A stretch of 64,000 bases of DNA, from the NCBI GenBank assembly GCA_021776515.1, contig JAJFFS010000011.1:62001-126000 (forward strand), read 5' to 3'. The first letter of the stretch is position 1; each line of letters opens with the position of its first letter. A model generated the notes under the pieces. That model did no database searches and was not told the origin of the DNA. It saw only the letters and a program-made list of their open reading frames with translations. Of the stretch, positions 18,180 through 26,612 are shown piece by piece. The translations under genes and the position numbers were made by a program. This DNA is from Robiginitomaculum sp. GTDB lineage: Bacteria > Pseudomonadota > Alphaproteobacteria > Caulobacterales > Maricaulaceae.

Positions 18180-18860
18180 CTATTCTGGCGCTGACGTTTT
18201 TTCCTTGAAACGACATAAATCACTGATTGGGCACAACCAGCACCGGGGTTTTCGAGCCAGGCAAGTATAGCGTCCATGCAAGATAAGCCAGTGATGCGCA
18301 TGTTGGGCAAAAGCCTCGGGCAGGGTTTTCAAAAGTGCTTTTTCAACCTCCAGCGGATTGCGGCCTGGCGCCATACCGGTTCGGTTTGAAACACGAAAAA
18401 TATGTGTATCCACCGCCATGGTCGGCATATCAAAAACGACATTGAGCACAACATTGGCTGTTTTACGCCCAACGCCAGCCAGACTTTCCAGTGCCTCGCG
18501 TGATTGCGGCACCTTGCCGTCAAAGTGTTCAATCAAACGTGCCGACAATAGTATGACGTTTTTGGCCTTGGTGCGAAACAAACCGATGGTTTTGATATAA
18601 TCACGGACTTTATCTTCACCCAGTGCCAGCATTCTCTCAGGCGTGTCAGCTCTATCAAACAGCGCCGCCGTTGCCTTGTTGACGCCCTTGTCTGTTGCCT
18701 GTGCCGACAACACCACAGCCACCAGTAAAGTATAGGCATTGGTGTAGTTTAGCTCTGTCTGTGGTTCCGGATCAGCAGCGGCAAGGCGTGCATAAATCTG
18801 CTCTGTTGTTTTCCGTGGCAAAGGCCTTGGGACAGGCCCGGGTTTTGAAGTTTTAGCCAT
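18180..18860 (-). CDS. nth: Endonuclease III (DNA glycosylase/AP lyase)
   Basis: 226 residues. Base-excision repair of oxidised pyrimidines. The helix-hairpin-helix LAGVGRKTANVVLN holds the catalytic Lys, and AVDTHIFRV the catalytic Asp. The C-terminal 4Fe-4S loop is C-x6-C-x2-C-x5-C (TCLARKPRCWLCPISDLC). AVVLSAQATDKGVN is the family's substrate-loop motif. ATG 18860 follows AGGACTGAAG; a TTG 21 nt upstream is less likely. Confidence 0.96.
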   Translation of the reverse strand: MAKTSKPGPVPRPLPRKTTEQIYARLAAADPEPQTELNYTNAYTLLVAVVLSAQATDKGVNKATAALFDRADTPERMLALGEDKVRDYIKTIGLFRTKAKNVILLSARLIEHFDGKVPQSREALESLAGVGRKTANVVLNVVFDMPTMAVDTHIFRVSNRTGMAPGRNPLEVEKALLKTLPEAFAQHAHHWLILHGRYTCLARKPRCWLCPISDLCRFKEKTSAPE

Positions 18861-18922
18861 AATCTTCAGTCCTTTATTCAAACCCCAAGACTTTCTTTAC
18901 ACTGATGTGTTAGGCTTCGCCC

Positions 18923-19384
18923 ATGAAAAACTTCAGAACCATAGCTTTCTTGCTGGCCAGCACAGCGCTTGTTTTCACTGGACCTGCTTATGCGAGCGGG
19001 GGCGGCAAGCCCAAGGAAAGTAAAGCCAGTGAAGCCAGACCCTTTGGTACCAAGTCAATTTCTACGGCCACAGAAAATTTTGTTGAATTTTATCCAAGCG
19101 CCGCAACCATTTTTAATGGGCATCGACCAGCAGGGTTTATGCACTTTGAATACGGCCTGGATATAATAGACCCGCGCATACGTGAACGGGCCATCAAGAT
19201 GGCCCCATTATTGCGCGATGCCTATGGCCGTATTCTTTCACAATATGCCGGCAGCATTTATTCTCTGGGCGAAGTGCCTGACATGAATTATCTGACAACA
19301 CGCATGCAAGGCATTACCGATAGAATAATTGGCAAGGGCAAAGCCAAATTCCTGGTAGCCAACCTGATGGTACGCGAGAAATAA
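18923..19384 (+). CDS. Small exported protein, alphaproteobacterial conserved type
   Basis: 153 residues with a clean signal peptide ending in GPAYASGGG. The mature part begins with a Lys/Ser linker, then strand-like NFVEFYPSAATIFN...FMHFEYGLDIID, then helices PRIRERAIKMAPLLRDAYGRILSQYAG and MQGITDRIIGKGKAKFLVANLMV. The arrangement (short beta region, helix with LRDAYG, terminal FLVANLMV) is reminiscent of the FliL-like periplasmic fold and of small alphaproteobacterial exported proteins I have seen, but I cannot name a family. Divergent from nth across 62 nt. Confidence 0.55.
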   Translation: MKNFRTIAFLLASTALVFTGPAYASGGGKPKESKASEARPFGTKSISTATENFVEFYPSAATIFNGHRPAGFMHFEYGLDIIDPRIRERAIKMAPLLRDAYGRILSQYAGSIYSLGEVPDMNYLTTRMQGITDRIIGKGKAKFLVANLMVREK

Positions 19385-19415
19385 GCTACGCGAAGCCAAT
19401 ACCATTAAGCTATGT

Positions 19416-20198
19416 CTATTGGGCGCTCATACCCCCATCAATTTTAAGTTCAATCCCGGTCACAAATTTGGACTCGTCCGAGGCCAGATAAACCGCTGCA
19501 TAGGCTATGTCATCCGGCTCGCCAATACGGCGCAGTGGAATGCCGCGTGAAAGCTTGTTCATCAACTCTTCATCAGAGCCAGCATCCAACACTTTGCCCA
19601 TGTCAAAAAGAATAGGCGTTTTGATAAAAACCGGGTGGATAGAATTTGAACGAATATCATAGTTTTGCGATGCGCAATGCAAGGCCACGGATTTGGAGAG
19701 CAACCAAACGGCTGCCTTGGCAGCATTATAGGCGCTCATATTGCCCGCAGCATAAAGCCCGGCAATGGAAGAGATGTTGATGATCGAACCTGGCCCGTGA
19801 TGCTTCATAACCCCTAGCGCATATTTACAGCCTAAAAACACCGAGTCGGCGTCTACCGCCATAACCTTTTTCCAGTTTTTAAAACTTTCATCCTCTACCG
19901 AACCCATAGAGCCAATGCCGGCATTATTGACCAGTATATTAAACCCGCCCATGGCTTCATCGGCCTGTTTTACCACCTCAATCCAGCTTTCTTCGCTGGC
20001 CACATTGTGGGCAAAGGCACAGGCAGCGCCCTGAAATTCAGCATTTATTTTGGCGGCCATGGCCTGTGCGCCTTCCAGATTAAGGTCTGTGAGCGCCACT
20101 TGCGCCCCTTCAGCCGCGAACATCTGCGCCATTGCCGCACCCAACCCCGATGCGCCGCCCGTGATAACTGCGCGTTTTCCTTCTAATCGACCTGTCAT
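19416..20198 (-). CDS. SDR-family NAD(P)-dependent oxidoreductase
   Basis: 260 residues, classical SDR. TGGASGLGAAMA nucleotide motif, an acidic residue after the second strand (ALTDLNLEG) suggesting NAD preference, NNAGIGSMG, catalytic NISSIAGLYAAGNMSAYNAAKAAV with Ser, Tyr and Lys, and the C-terminal FVTGIELKIDGGMSAQ. Resembles hydroxysteroid or 3-oxoacyl dehydrogenases; no substrate can be assigned. The pterin dehydratase gene lies 56 nt upstream on the same strand and may be co-transcribed. Confidence 0.9.
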   Translation of the reverse strand: MTGRLEGKRAVITGGASGLGAAMAQMFAAEGAQVALTDLNLEGAQAMAAKINAEFQGAACAFAHNVASEESWIEVVKQADEAMGGFNILVNNAGIGSMGSVEDESFKNWKKVMAVDADSVFLGCKYALGVMKHHGPGSIINISSIAGLYAAGNMSAYNAAKAAVWLLSKSVALHCASQNYDIRSNSIHPVFIKTPILFDMGKVLDAGSDEELMNKLSRGIPLRRIGEPDDIAYAAVYLASDESKFVTGIELKIDGGMSAQ

Positions 20199-20254
20199 GA
20201 TTTGTCCTTTTTGTTAAAATTATTAGGTTTGATAGTTTTTAAGCCAGACCGTAT

Positions 20255-20536
20255 TTACGATGCAATCTCGTCCATAAACGCAGCCAGCGTTACATCCTTG
20301 TCAGTCACCCCATCGGCATCATGGGTGGTCAGGGTCACCTCCACCCGATTATAGACATTGAACCATTCGGGATGGTGATCCAATTGTTCGGCCTTCAGGG
20401 CCACCCGCGCCATAAACGCAAAAGCGGCACTAAAATCTACGAATTTATATGACTTGCAAATGGCATCACGCTCCGGTGCGGATTGCCAACCTTTCAGCAA
20501 AGCCACAGCCGCGGCAGCACCAATTCGTCCACTCAT
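20255..20536 (-). CDS. phhB: 4a-hydroxytetrahydrobiopterin dehydratase (PCD/DCoH)
   Basis: 93 residues. The family signature [20 protein letters not shown] is complete, with the preceding helix [13 protein letters not shown]. The enzyme dehydrates 4a-hydroxy-tetrahydropterin, recycling the cofactor of aromatic amino acid hydroxylases; bacterial copies without a hydroxylase may serve molybdopterin metabolism. ATG 20536 follows AGGAG by 9 nt, which decides against the upstream ATG at 20563. No phenylalanine hydroxylase gene is seen nearby. Confidence 0.92.
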   Translation of the reverse strand: MSGRIGAAAAVALLKGWQSAPERDAICKSYKFVDFSAAFAFMARVALKAEQLDHHPEWFNVYNRVEVTLTTHDADGVTDKDVTLAAFMDEIAS

Positions 20537-20657
20537 AGCGTATTTCTCCTGATGTAACTGCATCCCAACACTATCTGTGTTTTCTCTACAAGAAAAATCA
20601 GCAATATTTTAACGACATTGCGTAATAATCTCACCTAACATTGCATGGGAGAGGCCG

Positions 20658-20930
20658 ATGACGCGCTTTTTAGTATCAGATGAAAACCCGAAAGGGCATA
20701 AACTTGAAGAACTTTTGATTGAAATTCGTGGCGATATTTTACGGCGCTGCACAAAAATTTCTGATGACTCGCGCCCCGAAGCCATGGCCGTGCTATCAAA
20801 TAATGTCACAATATTAGAGCATTTAACCGAAGCCATTCACCTTGCACTTGATTCCACAAAAATACTGGATACAGCCTTTGGTCGCTCGCAAGCTGATAAG
20901 GGCGGGCCGCCGCGTATTGGCACTGAATAA
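20658..20930 (+). CDS. Conserved hypothetical protein, small and soluble
   Basis: 90 residues, no signal peptide or membrane segment. Sequence pattern: DENPKGHKLEELLIEIRGDILRRCTKI, then SRPEAMAVLSNNVTILEHLTEAIHLALDST, and a C-terminal AFGRSQADKGGPPRIGTE. The first two blocks look like a helical hairpin. I believe similar short proteins occur in other alphaproteobacteria, often with the same GPPRIG tail, but no function is known to me. GGGAGAGG precedes the ATG. It lies 112 nt upstream of pntAA, on the same strand. Confidence 0.6.
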   Translation: MTRFLVSDENPKGHKLEELLIEIRGDILRRCTKISDDSRPEAMAVLSNNVTILEHLTEAIHLALDSTKILDTAFGRSQADKGGPPRIGTE

Positions 20931-21042
20931 TATAGCGCATGTGTTTTTATTATTTCCTCCTAAATTAAGGCTTTGCCTTAGCTGCGAATTGAAGCAAGCT
21001 ACCTCCCGTATTTGACGCAATCGCGTATAAAGGGTGGGCATT

Positions 21043-22410
21043 ATGAAGCTGGCCGTTCTCAAAGAACGTTATTTGGATGAAACCCGCGTGGCCATCACGC
21101 CGGAAACAGTTAAAAAATTTATCGCGGCAGGTCACGCCGTTACCATAGAGACCGGTGCCGGACTTGGCGCCAGTATTTCTGATGCCCTGTTTAAGGGCGC
21201 TGGTGCGAGTATTGTTAAAACCGCGGCAGCAACTCTTAAAGGCGCTGACATGCTTTTGTGTGTGCGTCGCCCAGGTGCAACAACGCTGGCAGGTCTGAAA
21301 AAAGGGGCGGGGCTGGCTGGCCTTATGGACCCCTATGACGACCCGGCCTTTGTCCGTAGCTGCGCCGCCAAGGGTATTGACCTTTACGCCATGGAATTCA
21401 TACCGCGCATTAGCCGCGCACAATCCATGGATGCGCTTTCATCACAATCCAATCTGGCTGGTTACCGCGCCATTATCGAGGCTGGCGTGCTTTATGGCCG
21501 CGCCTTGCCGATGATGATGACCGCCGCCGGAACCGTGGCCCCGGCAAAAACCTTCATCATGGGTGTTGGTGTTGCCGGCTTGCAGGCCATTGCTACGGCA
21601 CGGCGTCTTGGCGGTATTGTTACTGCCACGGATGTACGCCCGGCCACAAAAGAACAGGTGGCATCTCTGGGGGCAAAATTTGTTGCCGTCGAGGACGAAG
21701 AGTTCAAGGCCGCCGAAACAGCAGGTGGTTATGCCAAGCAGATGTCAGCGGCTTATCAGAAGAAACAGGCCGCACTGGTCGCCAAGCACATTGCCAAACA
21801 GGACATCGTTATTACCACGGCGCTGATCCCGGGGCGCCCCGCACCCAAATTGATTGATGAAGCCATGGTCAAGGCCATGCCACCCGGCGCAGTGATTATT
21901 GATATGGCTGCCGAGCGCGGTGGCAATTGCACACTGACCAAACCGGGAAAAGTTATTCAAAAACACGGCGTAACTATTGCCGGGTTTACCAATTTGCCAA
22001 CACGTCTGGCTGCGGCAACCACGGCACTTTACGCTAAAAACCTGTTGAACTTCCTGCCGCTCCTGTCTGGTGAGAAGGGCGAATATGCCCCCGATTGGGA
22101 TGATGAAATTGTCGTTGGGGCCAATTTAACCCGGGCCGGCAAAGTTACCAATGATGCCTTTGCGGTAAAAAAGGCAGCACCAAAAAAACCAGCGGCCAAG
22201 AAACCTGCTGCTAAAAAGACAACTGCCAAAAAGGCGCCCGTGAAAAAGACGGCGGCCAAACCAGCGGCGACGAAGAAAGCCCCGATTAAAAAGGCAGTTC
22301 CAAAGAAAAAACCTGCTAAAAAACCTGTGGCCGCCAAGGCACCGGCGAAGAAAAAACCCGCCGCCAAAAAGCCTGCGGCAAAAAAACAAACCAAAACAAA
22401 GGAGAGCTGA
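21043..22410 (+). CDS. pntAA: NAD(P) transhydrogenase subunit alpha part 1 with a Lys/Ala/Pro-rich C-terminal tail
   Basis: 455 residues. Residues 1 to about 374 are the NAD(H)-binding domain I of the proton-translocating transhydrogenase: [78 protein letters not shown], and the mobile-loop region. From about residue 375 to the end follows a tail of repeated KKPAAKK, KKAPVKK, KKPVAAK units resembling histone H1. PntAA of other bacteria normally ends near residue 375-390 without this. AGGGTGGG precedes ATG 21043; GTG 21034 is less likely. PntAB starts 1 nt after the stop. Confidence 0.93.
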   Translation: MKLAVLKERYLDETRVAITPETVKKFIAAGHAVTIETGAGLGASISDALFKGAGASIVKTAAATLKGADMLLCVRRPGATTLAGLKKGAGLAGLMDPYDDPAFVRSCAAKGIDLYAMEFIPRISRAQSMDALSSQSNLAGYRAIIEAGVLYGRALPMMMTAAGTVAPAKTFIMGVGVAGLQAIATARRLGGIVTATDVRPATKEQVASLGAKFVAVEDEEFKAAETAGGYAKQMSAAYQKKQAALVAKHIAKQDIVITTALIPGRPAPKLIDEAMVKAMPPGAVIIDMAAERGGNCTLTKPGKVIQKHGVTIAGFTNLPTRLAAATTALYAKNLLNFLPLLSGEKGEYAPDWDDEIVVGANLTRAGKVTNDAFAVKKAAPKKPAAKKPAAKKTTAKKAPVKKTAAKPAATKKAPIKKAVPKKKPAKKPVAAKAPAKKKPAAKKPAAKKQTKTKES

Positions 22411-22411
22411 C

Positions 22412-22753
22412 ATGCTTGCAATTGCCTCTGCCCTTTCGGTGGACCCGTTTGTCTTTCGTCTGGCTATATTTACGCTGGCTTGTTTTGTTGGTTATTTCGT
22501 CGTCTGGAGCGTTACGCCCGCTTTGCACACTCCGCTAATGGCGGTAACCAATGCCATTTCTTCGGTCATTATTGTTGGTGCGCTGATCGCCGCTTCGGCC
22601 CATGCCTTTATCGGCTCTGACGAAAGCGTCAAAGCCGCCTTCGGCATGACGCGCCTGTTCGGGTTTATCGCCATTGTATTGGCATCGGTAAATATTTTTG
22701 GCGGTTTCCTCGTCACCCAGCGTATGCTGGCCATGTACAAGAAGAAGGGCTAA
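22412..22753 (+). CDS. pntAB: NAD(P) transhydrogenase subunit alpha part 2 (membrane)
   Basis: 113 residues, the domain-II portion that in E. coli is fused to PntA. After a short start, hydrophobic helices span [40 protein letters not shown] (the TPLMSVTNAISG-type signature) and [22 protein letters not shown]. It carries part of the proton channel with PntB. Strong Shine-Dalgarno GGAGAG precedes the ATG; the intergenic distances (1 nt and 6 nt) show one operon with pntAA and pntB. Confidence 0.96.
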   Translation: MLAIASALSVDPFVFRLAIFTLACFVGYFVVWSVTPALHTPLMAVTNAISSVIIVGALIAASAHAFIGSDESVKAAFGMTRLFGFIAIVLASVNIFGGFLVTQRMLAMYKKKG

Positions 22754-22759
22754 TCCATT

Positions 22760-24169
22760 ATGAGCGCTAATCTCGCCGCCGTTCTTTACCTCGTTTCAGG
22801 TGTTCTTTTTATTATGGCCCTGCGTGGCTTGTCCTCACCGGCAAGTGCGCGGCAAGGCAATCTTTATGGTATGGTCGGTATGGCCATCGCCATTATCACC
22901 ACACTGCTTAGTATCCGCTTTGATTTTGGCACTATGGCTATGGTGCTTGGCGGGCTGGCCCTGGGTGGTACTGCAGGGGCCGTCATCGCCCGGCGTATTG
23001 CCATGACGGCTATGCCGCAACTGGTTGCTGCTTTTCACAGTCTGGTTGGCCTGGCCGCCGTATTTGTCGCCGCCGCCGCGCTTTATGCGCCCGAGGCCTT
23101 TGGCATCAATAATGCCGATGGCTCACTGCACATGCAATCTTTGGTTGAACTGTCACTGGGTGTCTTTATTGGCGCGGTGACGTTTTCCGGCTCGGTCATC
23201 GCCTTTGCCAAACTAAACGGCAATATGTCCGGCGCGCCGATCCTTTTGCCCATGCGTCACATCATCAATCTTGCCCTCGTGGGCGGTGCTGTGGTGCTGG
23301 TCTTCATGCTGGGTGGCACCCATGGCGTTGGCGCAAACGCGCAATCCATTTTCTGGATTTTAACGCTGGTGGCGCTGGTCTTTGGCGTGCTGCTGATCAT
23401 CCCTATTGGCGGGGCGGATATGCCGGTCGTGGTTTCCATGCTGAACTCATATTCGGGTTGGGCCGCCGCCGCCTTGGGCTTTACGCTGGAGAACACAGCG
23501 CTGCTGATCACTGGCGCACTGGTTGGCTCTTCAGGTGCGATCCTTTCCTACATTATGTGCAAGGGCATGAACCGTTCTTTTATCTCGGTTATTATGGGCG
23601 GATTTGGCGAAACCGCTGCTGCTGCTACCGATGACGGCATAGAGCGCACGGTAAAACGCGGCGCCGCCGATGATGCAGCGTTTATCATGAAGAACGCCGG
23701 CAAGGTCATTATCGTGCCGGGCTATGGCATGGCTGTGGCGCAGGCCCAGCACGCGCTAAAAGAAATGGCAAACCTGCTCAAAGAAGAAGGTGTCGAGGTC
23801 AAATACGCCATTCACCCGGTGGCGGGCCGTATGCCAGGGCACATGAATGTATTGTTGGCCGAAGCCGACGTACCCTATGATGATGTGTTTGAGCTGGAAG
23901 ACATCAATACCGAGTTTGGCACCGCCGATGTAGCCTTTGTCATTGGTGCCAATGACGTGACCAACCCGGCCGCCGAGGATGATCCGACCTCGCCGATTTA
24001 TGGCATGCCAGTGCTGAACGTGTGGAATGCCGGTACGGTGATGTTTATCAAACGCTCCCTTGGCGCAGGTTATGCGGGTATCGAAAACCCGCTTTTCTTC
24101 CGCGACAACACCATGATGCTGCTGATGGACGCCAAAAAGATGGTCGAGGAGATCAACAAGGCGCTTTAG
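22760..24169 (+). CDS. pntB: NAD(P) transhydrogenase subunit beta
   Basis: 469 residues. The N-terminal half has about eight or nine membrane helices forming the proton path; the C-terminal half is the NADP(H)-binding domain III: VIIVPGYGMAVAQAQHAL, YAIHPVAGRMPGHMNVLLAEADVPYD, FVIGANDVTNPAAEDDP, MPVLNVWNAGTVMFIKRSLGAGYAGIENPLF. The GGFGETAAAA linker is standard. Together with PntAA and PntAB it couples proton entry to NADPH formation. The following gene is only 29 nt downstream but is not obviously related. Confidence 0.97.
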   Translation: MSANLAAVLYLVSGVLFIMALRGLSSPASARQGNLYGMVGMAIAIITTLLSIRFDFGTMAMVLGGLALGGTAGAVIARRIAMTAMPQLVAAFHSLVGLAAVFVAAAALYAPEAFGINNADGSLHMQSLVELSLGVFIGAVTFSGSVIAFAKLNGNMSGAPILLPMRHIINLALVGGAVVLVFMLGGTHGVGANAQSIFWILTLVALVFGVLLIIPIGGADMPVVVSMLNSYSGWAAAALGFTLENTALLITGALVGSSGAILSYIMCKGMNRSFISVIMGGFGETAAAATDDGIERTVKRGAADDAAFIMKNAGKVIIVPGYGMAVAQAQHALKEMANLLKEEGVEVKYAIHPVAGRMPGHMNVLLAEADVPYDDVFELEDINTEFGTADVAFVIGANDVTNPAAEDDPTSPIYGMPVLNVWNAGTVMFIKRSLGAGYAGIENPLFFRDNTMMLLMDAKKMVEEINKAL

Positions 24170-24198
24170 GAAAGTTTGTCCTTGTAAAAGGGCTTATT

Positions 24199-24948
24199 AT
24201 GCTTACTAAAAATGTATTCTTCTGGTCTGTTATCGCCGTAGTTCTGGTAGCAATTATACTGATTGTTTTTTCCAGCACCATGCCCATGTATCATAATGAA
24301 GAATTGGCAAGAGCCATTATATCTGACTATAGTTGGGAAGCTTTACCAAAAGAAGAGTATGATGTCTTTATGGAAGATTGGCATCAGCGATTGGCGGGTG
24401 TCAGCACCAAAAAATATCCTGTTTTGGATGCCAGCCAGGGGCTTCTTTCGTTTGGCCTATCCCTGTTTGCCGTTTATCTTTTTATGGGGTCCCGCAAACT
24501 CTACAGCTTGAAGAAATGGTCTACCCCGTCAAGACGGTGGTTGTTCATTCTTATTGCCGTGGTTGGCACAACGCTAATCCTTCTGGGAGCTTTTGAGCGA
24601 AATCTATCAGCACTGACCAGGGGTCAATTACCCATTTGGGCAGATTCCATTGCAATTCCCATGATGTATACCACTCACGCGTTTATAACCCTGACGATCA
24701 CGGCAATCGTGCTGGGTGTTATCCAGCTATTTAGGGCAAAGTTGCCCATTTCTTTATGGGTTTGGCATACTAACCATCCAGTAGTCAGTTGGTTGACTCT
24801 GATTTTTTATGGTGTTTTAGGGCTATTTACGGTGATCGGCATTGTTCAAGATATAATTGACGGCGCATGGCTTTCCATACCCGGTTGGCTCATCTGGCTT
24901 TATATTCTGACCTCCAGCCGTGTAGCAATTTTGAGTTGGTATAAATAA
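24199..24948 (+). CDS. Multispanning membrane protein of unknown function
   Basis: 249 residues. Start MLTKNVFFW at 24199; the reading frame is open further upstream inside pntB but that extension is the antecedent gene in another frame. N-terminal helix VIAVVLVAIILIVFSS, a soluble periplasmic-type loop (about residues 30-75, charged and aromatic), then four or five helices (LLSFGLSLFAVYLFMG, WLFILIAVVGTTLILLGA, FITLTITAIVLGVIQLF, LTLIFYGVLGLFTVIGI, WLIWLYILTSS). No motif recognised. Its codon use looks slightly more AT-rich than pntB. It is followed by the repeat-bearing gap and the convergent diguanylate cyclase gene. Confidence 0.6.
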   Translation: MLTKNVFFWSVIAVVLVAIILIVFSSTMPMYHNEELARAIISDYSWEALPKEEYDVFMEDWHQRLAGVSTKKYPVLDASQGLLSFGLSLFAVYLFMGSRKLYSLKKWSTPSRRWLFILIAVVGTTLILLGAFERNLSALTRGQLPIWADSIAIPMMYTTHAFITLTITAIVLGVIQLFRAKLPISLWVWHTNHPVVSWLTLIFYGVLGLFTVIGIVQDIIDGAWLSIPGWLIWLYILTSSRVAILSWYK

Positions 24949-25036
24949 CACTTTTGTCTAGGTGCCTCAGTCTCACGTTTTAACTTTCCGGCGACAACCA
25001 AATTCGCATAGAGCATTTTGGACTAACACCCATCCG

Positions 25037-25123
25037 TGTCATCGGCGGAAAAGCGATAGCTTTATCCGGGACCCAAGTGCATTTCAAATTCACCATAGGC
25101 CCCGGATCAAGCCCGGGGTGACA
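25037..25123. repeat. Intergenic palindromic repeats between convergent genes
   Basis: The 201-nt gap between the membrane-protein gene and the diguanylate cyclase gene (converging) holds two repeat-like units. One begins TGTCATCGGCGG and ends in ATCCGGGACCCA at 25037-25075. The other is a hairpin CCCCGG / CCGGGG with a seven-base loop at 25100-25118, flanked by GTGACA. Both resemble the TGTCATTACCCGG family at 33211, 40723 and 43799. The rest of the gap (24949-25036) shows nothing I can assign. Confidence 0.6.
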
Positions 25124-25149
25124 CATTGAGTTTATCCCAAACCTTTCTT

Positions 25150-25869
25150 TTAAGTCACTCTGCCTTTATTTTTCTTGCAGGCATAGAGCGCTTCATCGGC
25201 GCGTTTGATCAGCGCGGTGGCACTCGTCTCATCGCCAAAAGGTTGCACCCCGGCGCTAGCCCCGATGCGCATGCGCTGGTTATCAAGAACAAAATCCTGT
25301 TCGCGGATCATCTCCACCAGCGAGGCGGCTTTAGTGGCAGCACCCGCCTCATCGGCGGCGGCCAGCATAACGCCAAATTCATCCCCACCCAGTCGGCCAA
25401 CAATATCGGTTTCACGGACCTGATCGTTCAAGGCCTTGGCCACAGCATGCAATACCGCATCACCTGCGGGGTGACCGAAAGTGTCATTAATGGCCTTGAA
25501 GTCATCCAGATCAATCAGTACCAGCGCCCCGGCAAGCTTGTGCCGCTTTGCCATGGCCATGGCACGACGCAGCTCGCGCGTAAAAGCACGGCGATTATAA
25601 ACCGGCAATAACGGATCTGTATCGGCCAGTGATTCCAGCTCACCAATGCGGCTTTGCAAATCCCCGGCCTCATTATTCAACCGGTCTACTTCGCCAATAA
25701 GGCGCATCACCGCTGAACGTACATCAGGGGTCAGGTCAGCCTCATCCAGCCCCCGAAGGGCAACTCTGGCGCTGGCAGCGTCCGGTAATATTTGCGGGTT
25801 TTTACCCCCCCTTCCCGGAGACGGGGTTGGTATTTCCTGATTGTCATCACTTTTGTCAGTAGCTCTCAT
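25150..25869 (-). CDS. Diguanylate cyclase (GGDEF domain)
   Basis: 239 residues, soluble. N-terminal 75 residues are acidic and partly coiled-coil (LIGEVDRLNNEAGDLQSRIGELESLADTD), a likely dimerisation element. The GGDEF domain spans about residues 90-235 with YNRRAFTRELRRAM, LIDLDDFKAINDTFGHPAGD, and active-site RLGGDEFG; the inhibitory I-site RxxD is intact as RETD five residues upstream. Active cyclase with product inhibition is therefore expected. It makes cyclic di-GMP from two GTP. A domain layout (coiled coil plus GGDEF) like Caulobacter DgcB is an inference. Start MRATDKS at 25869. Confidence 0.9.
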   Translation of the reverse strand: MRATDKSDDNQEIPTPSPGRGGKNPQILPDAASARVALRGLDEADLTPDVRSAVMRLIGEVDRLNNEAGDLQSRIGELESLADTDPLLPVYNRRAFTRELRRAMAMAKRHKLAGALVLIDLDDFKAINDTFGHPAGDAVLHAVAKALNDQVRETDIVGRLGGDEFGVMLAAADEAGAATKAASLVEMIREQDFVLDNQRMRIGASAGVQPFGDETSATALIKRADEALYACKKNKGRVT

Positions 25870-26000
25870 GGCATACCCATCGCATAAAGAACGTATCCTG
25901 CACACACTGTGTGCAGGCGGTTAAGAAAGGATCAATCATAATCCATTGACAGGCTGTAATCCAATCCTATCTTCGTAATATAATAATAACGGAGCACCCT

Positions 26001-26510
26001 GTGACCATACAACCACACCCGGACAGTTCAGCTAAAACTGTCGCTATCCTTATGGGATCGCAATCAGACTGGCCGATAATGAAATGCACCGCTGATATGC
26101 TGGATGCACTGGGTATTGGCAATGAGGCACGTATTATCTCGGCCCATCGCACGCCGGAAAAGCTACGAACCTTTGCCATGGGCGCAAAAGATGCCGGTTT
26201 TAAGATTATTATCGCCGGGGCGGGCGGCGCGGCGCATTTGCCAGGCGTTACCGCATCCATGACGTTATTGCCTGTTCTGGGCGTGCCAGTATCGGGAAAA
26301 ACACTTGGCGGACTGGATAGCCTTTATTCCATCGTGCAAATGCCAGGTGGCATTCCCGTGGGAACAATGGGTATCGGGGCGGCAGGTGCAAAAAATGCAG
26401 CCCTTTTGGCCGCTGCCATGCTGGCGACCACAGATTCGGCGCTTAGCACCCGATTGCAGGCCTATCGTGATGACATGGCGGCCAATGCCAAGGATATTCC
26501 GGTAGATTAA
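26001..26510 (+). CDS. purE: N5-carboxyaminoimidazole ribonucleotide mutase
   Basis: 169 residues. Purine biosynthesis: converts N5-CAIR to CAIR. The signature [15 protein letters not shown]...[10 protein letters not shown] with the catalytic His, [12 protein letters not shown], and LPVLGVPV plus [14 protein letters not shown] is complete. GTG start at 26001 preceded by CGGAG. purK, its usual partner, does not follow; the gene ends at a 23-bp inverted repeat that separates it from the convergent coq9 gene. Confidence 0.97.
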   Translation: MTIQPHPDSSAKTVAILMGSQSDWPIMKCTADMLDALGIGNEARIISAHRTPEKLRTFAMGAKDAGFKIIIAGAGGAAHLPGVTASMTLLPVLGVPVSGKTLGGLDSLYSIVQMPGGIPVGTMGIGAAGAKNAALLAAAMLATTDSALSTRLQAYRDDMAANAKDIPVD

Positions 26511-26521
26511 ACAACCAGCTT

Positions 26522-26590
26522 CCTCATCCTGAGCTTGTCGAAGAATGTGATCGCAGTGGCACCTCACTCTTCGACAAGCTCAGGATGAGG
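26522..26590. repeat. 23-bp perfect inverted repeat at purE-coq9 junction (dispersed repeat family A)
   Basis: Left arm 26522-26544 (begins CCTCATCCTGAGCTTGTCG) and right arm 26568-26590 (ends CTCAGGATGAGG) are exact reverse complements, with a 23-nt spacer. The same unit recurs singly at 33241-33264 and, with one difference, at 40668-40694. It would fold into a long hairpin and may act as a terminator for both convergent genes. Confidence 0.85.
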
Positions 26591-26612
26591 TGAGTTAGAT
26601 CACTTGTTACAC

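Noticed and set aside
21043-22410. Idea that the PntAA tail and the deacetylase form a histone-like acetylation system
   Set aside because: Only composition supports it; bacterial members of the deacetylase family act on small molecules or enzymes, and the two genes are 13 kb apart.
25150-25905. Longer start for the diguanylate cyclase at 25905
   Set aside because: The 12 extra residues include Cys-rich non-conserved sequence; the internal Met at 25869 fits better, though neither has a strong Shine-Dalgarno.
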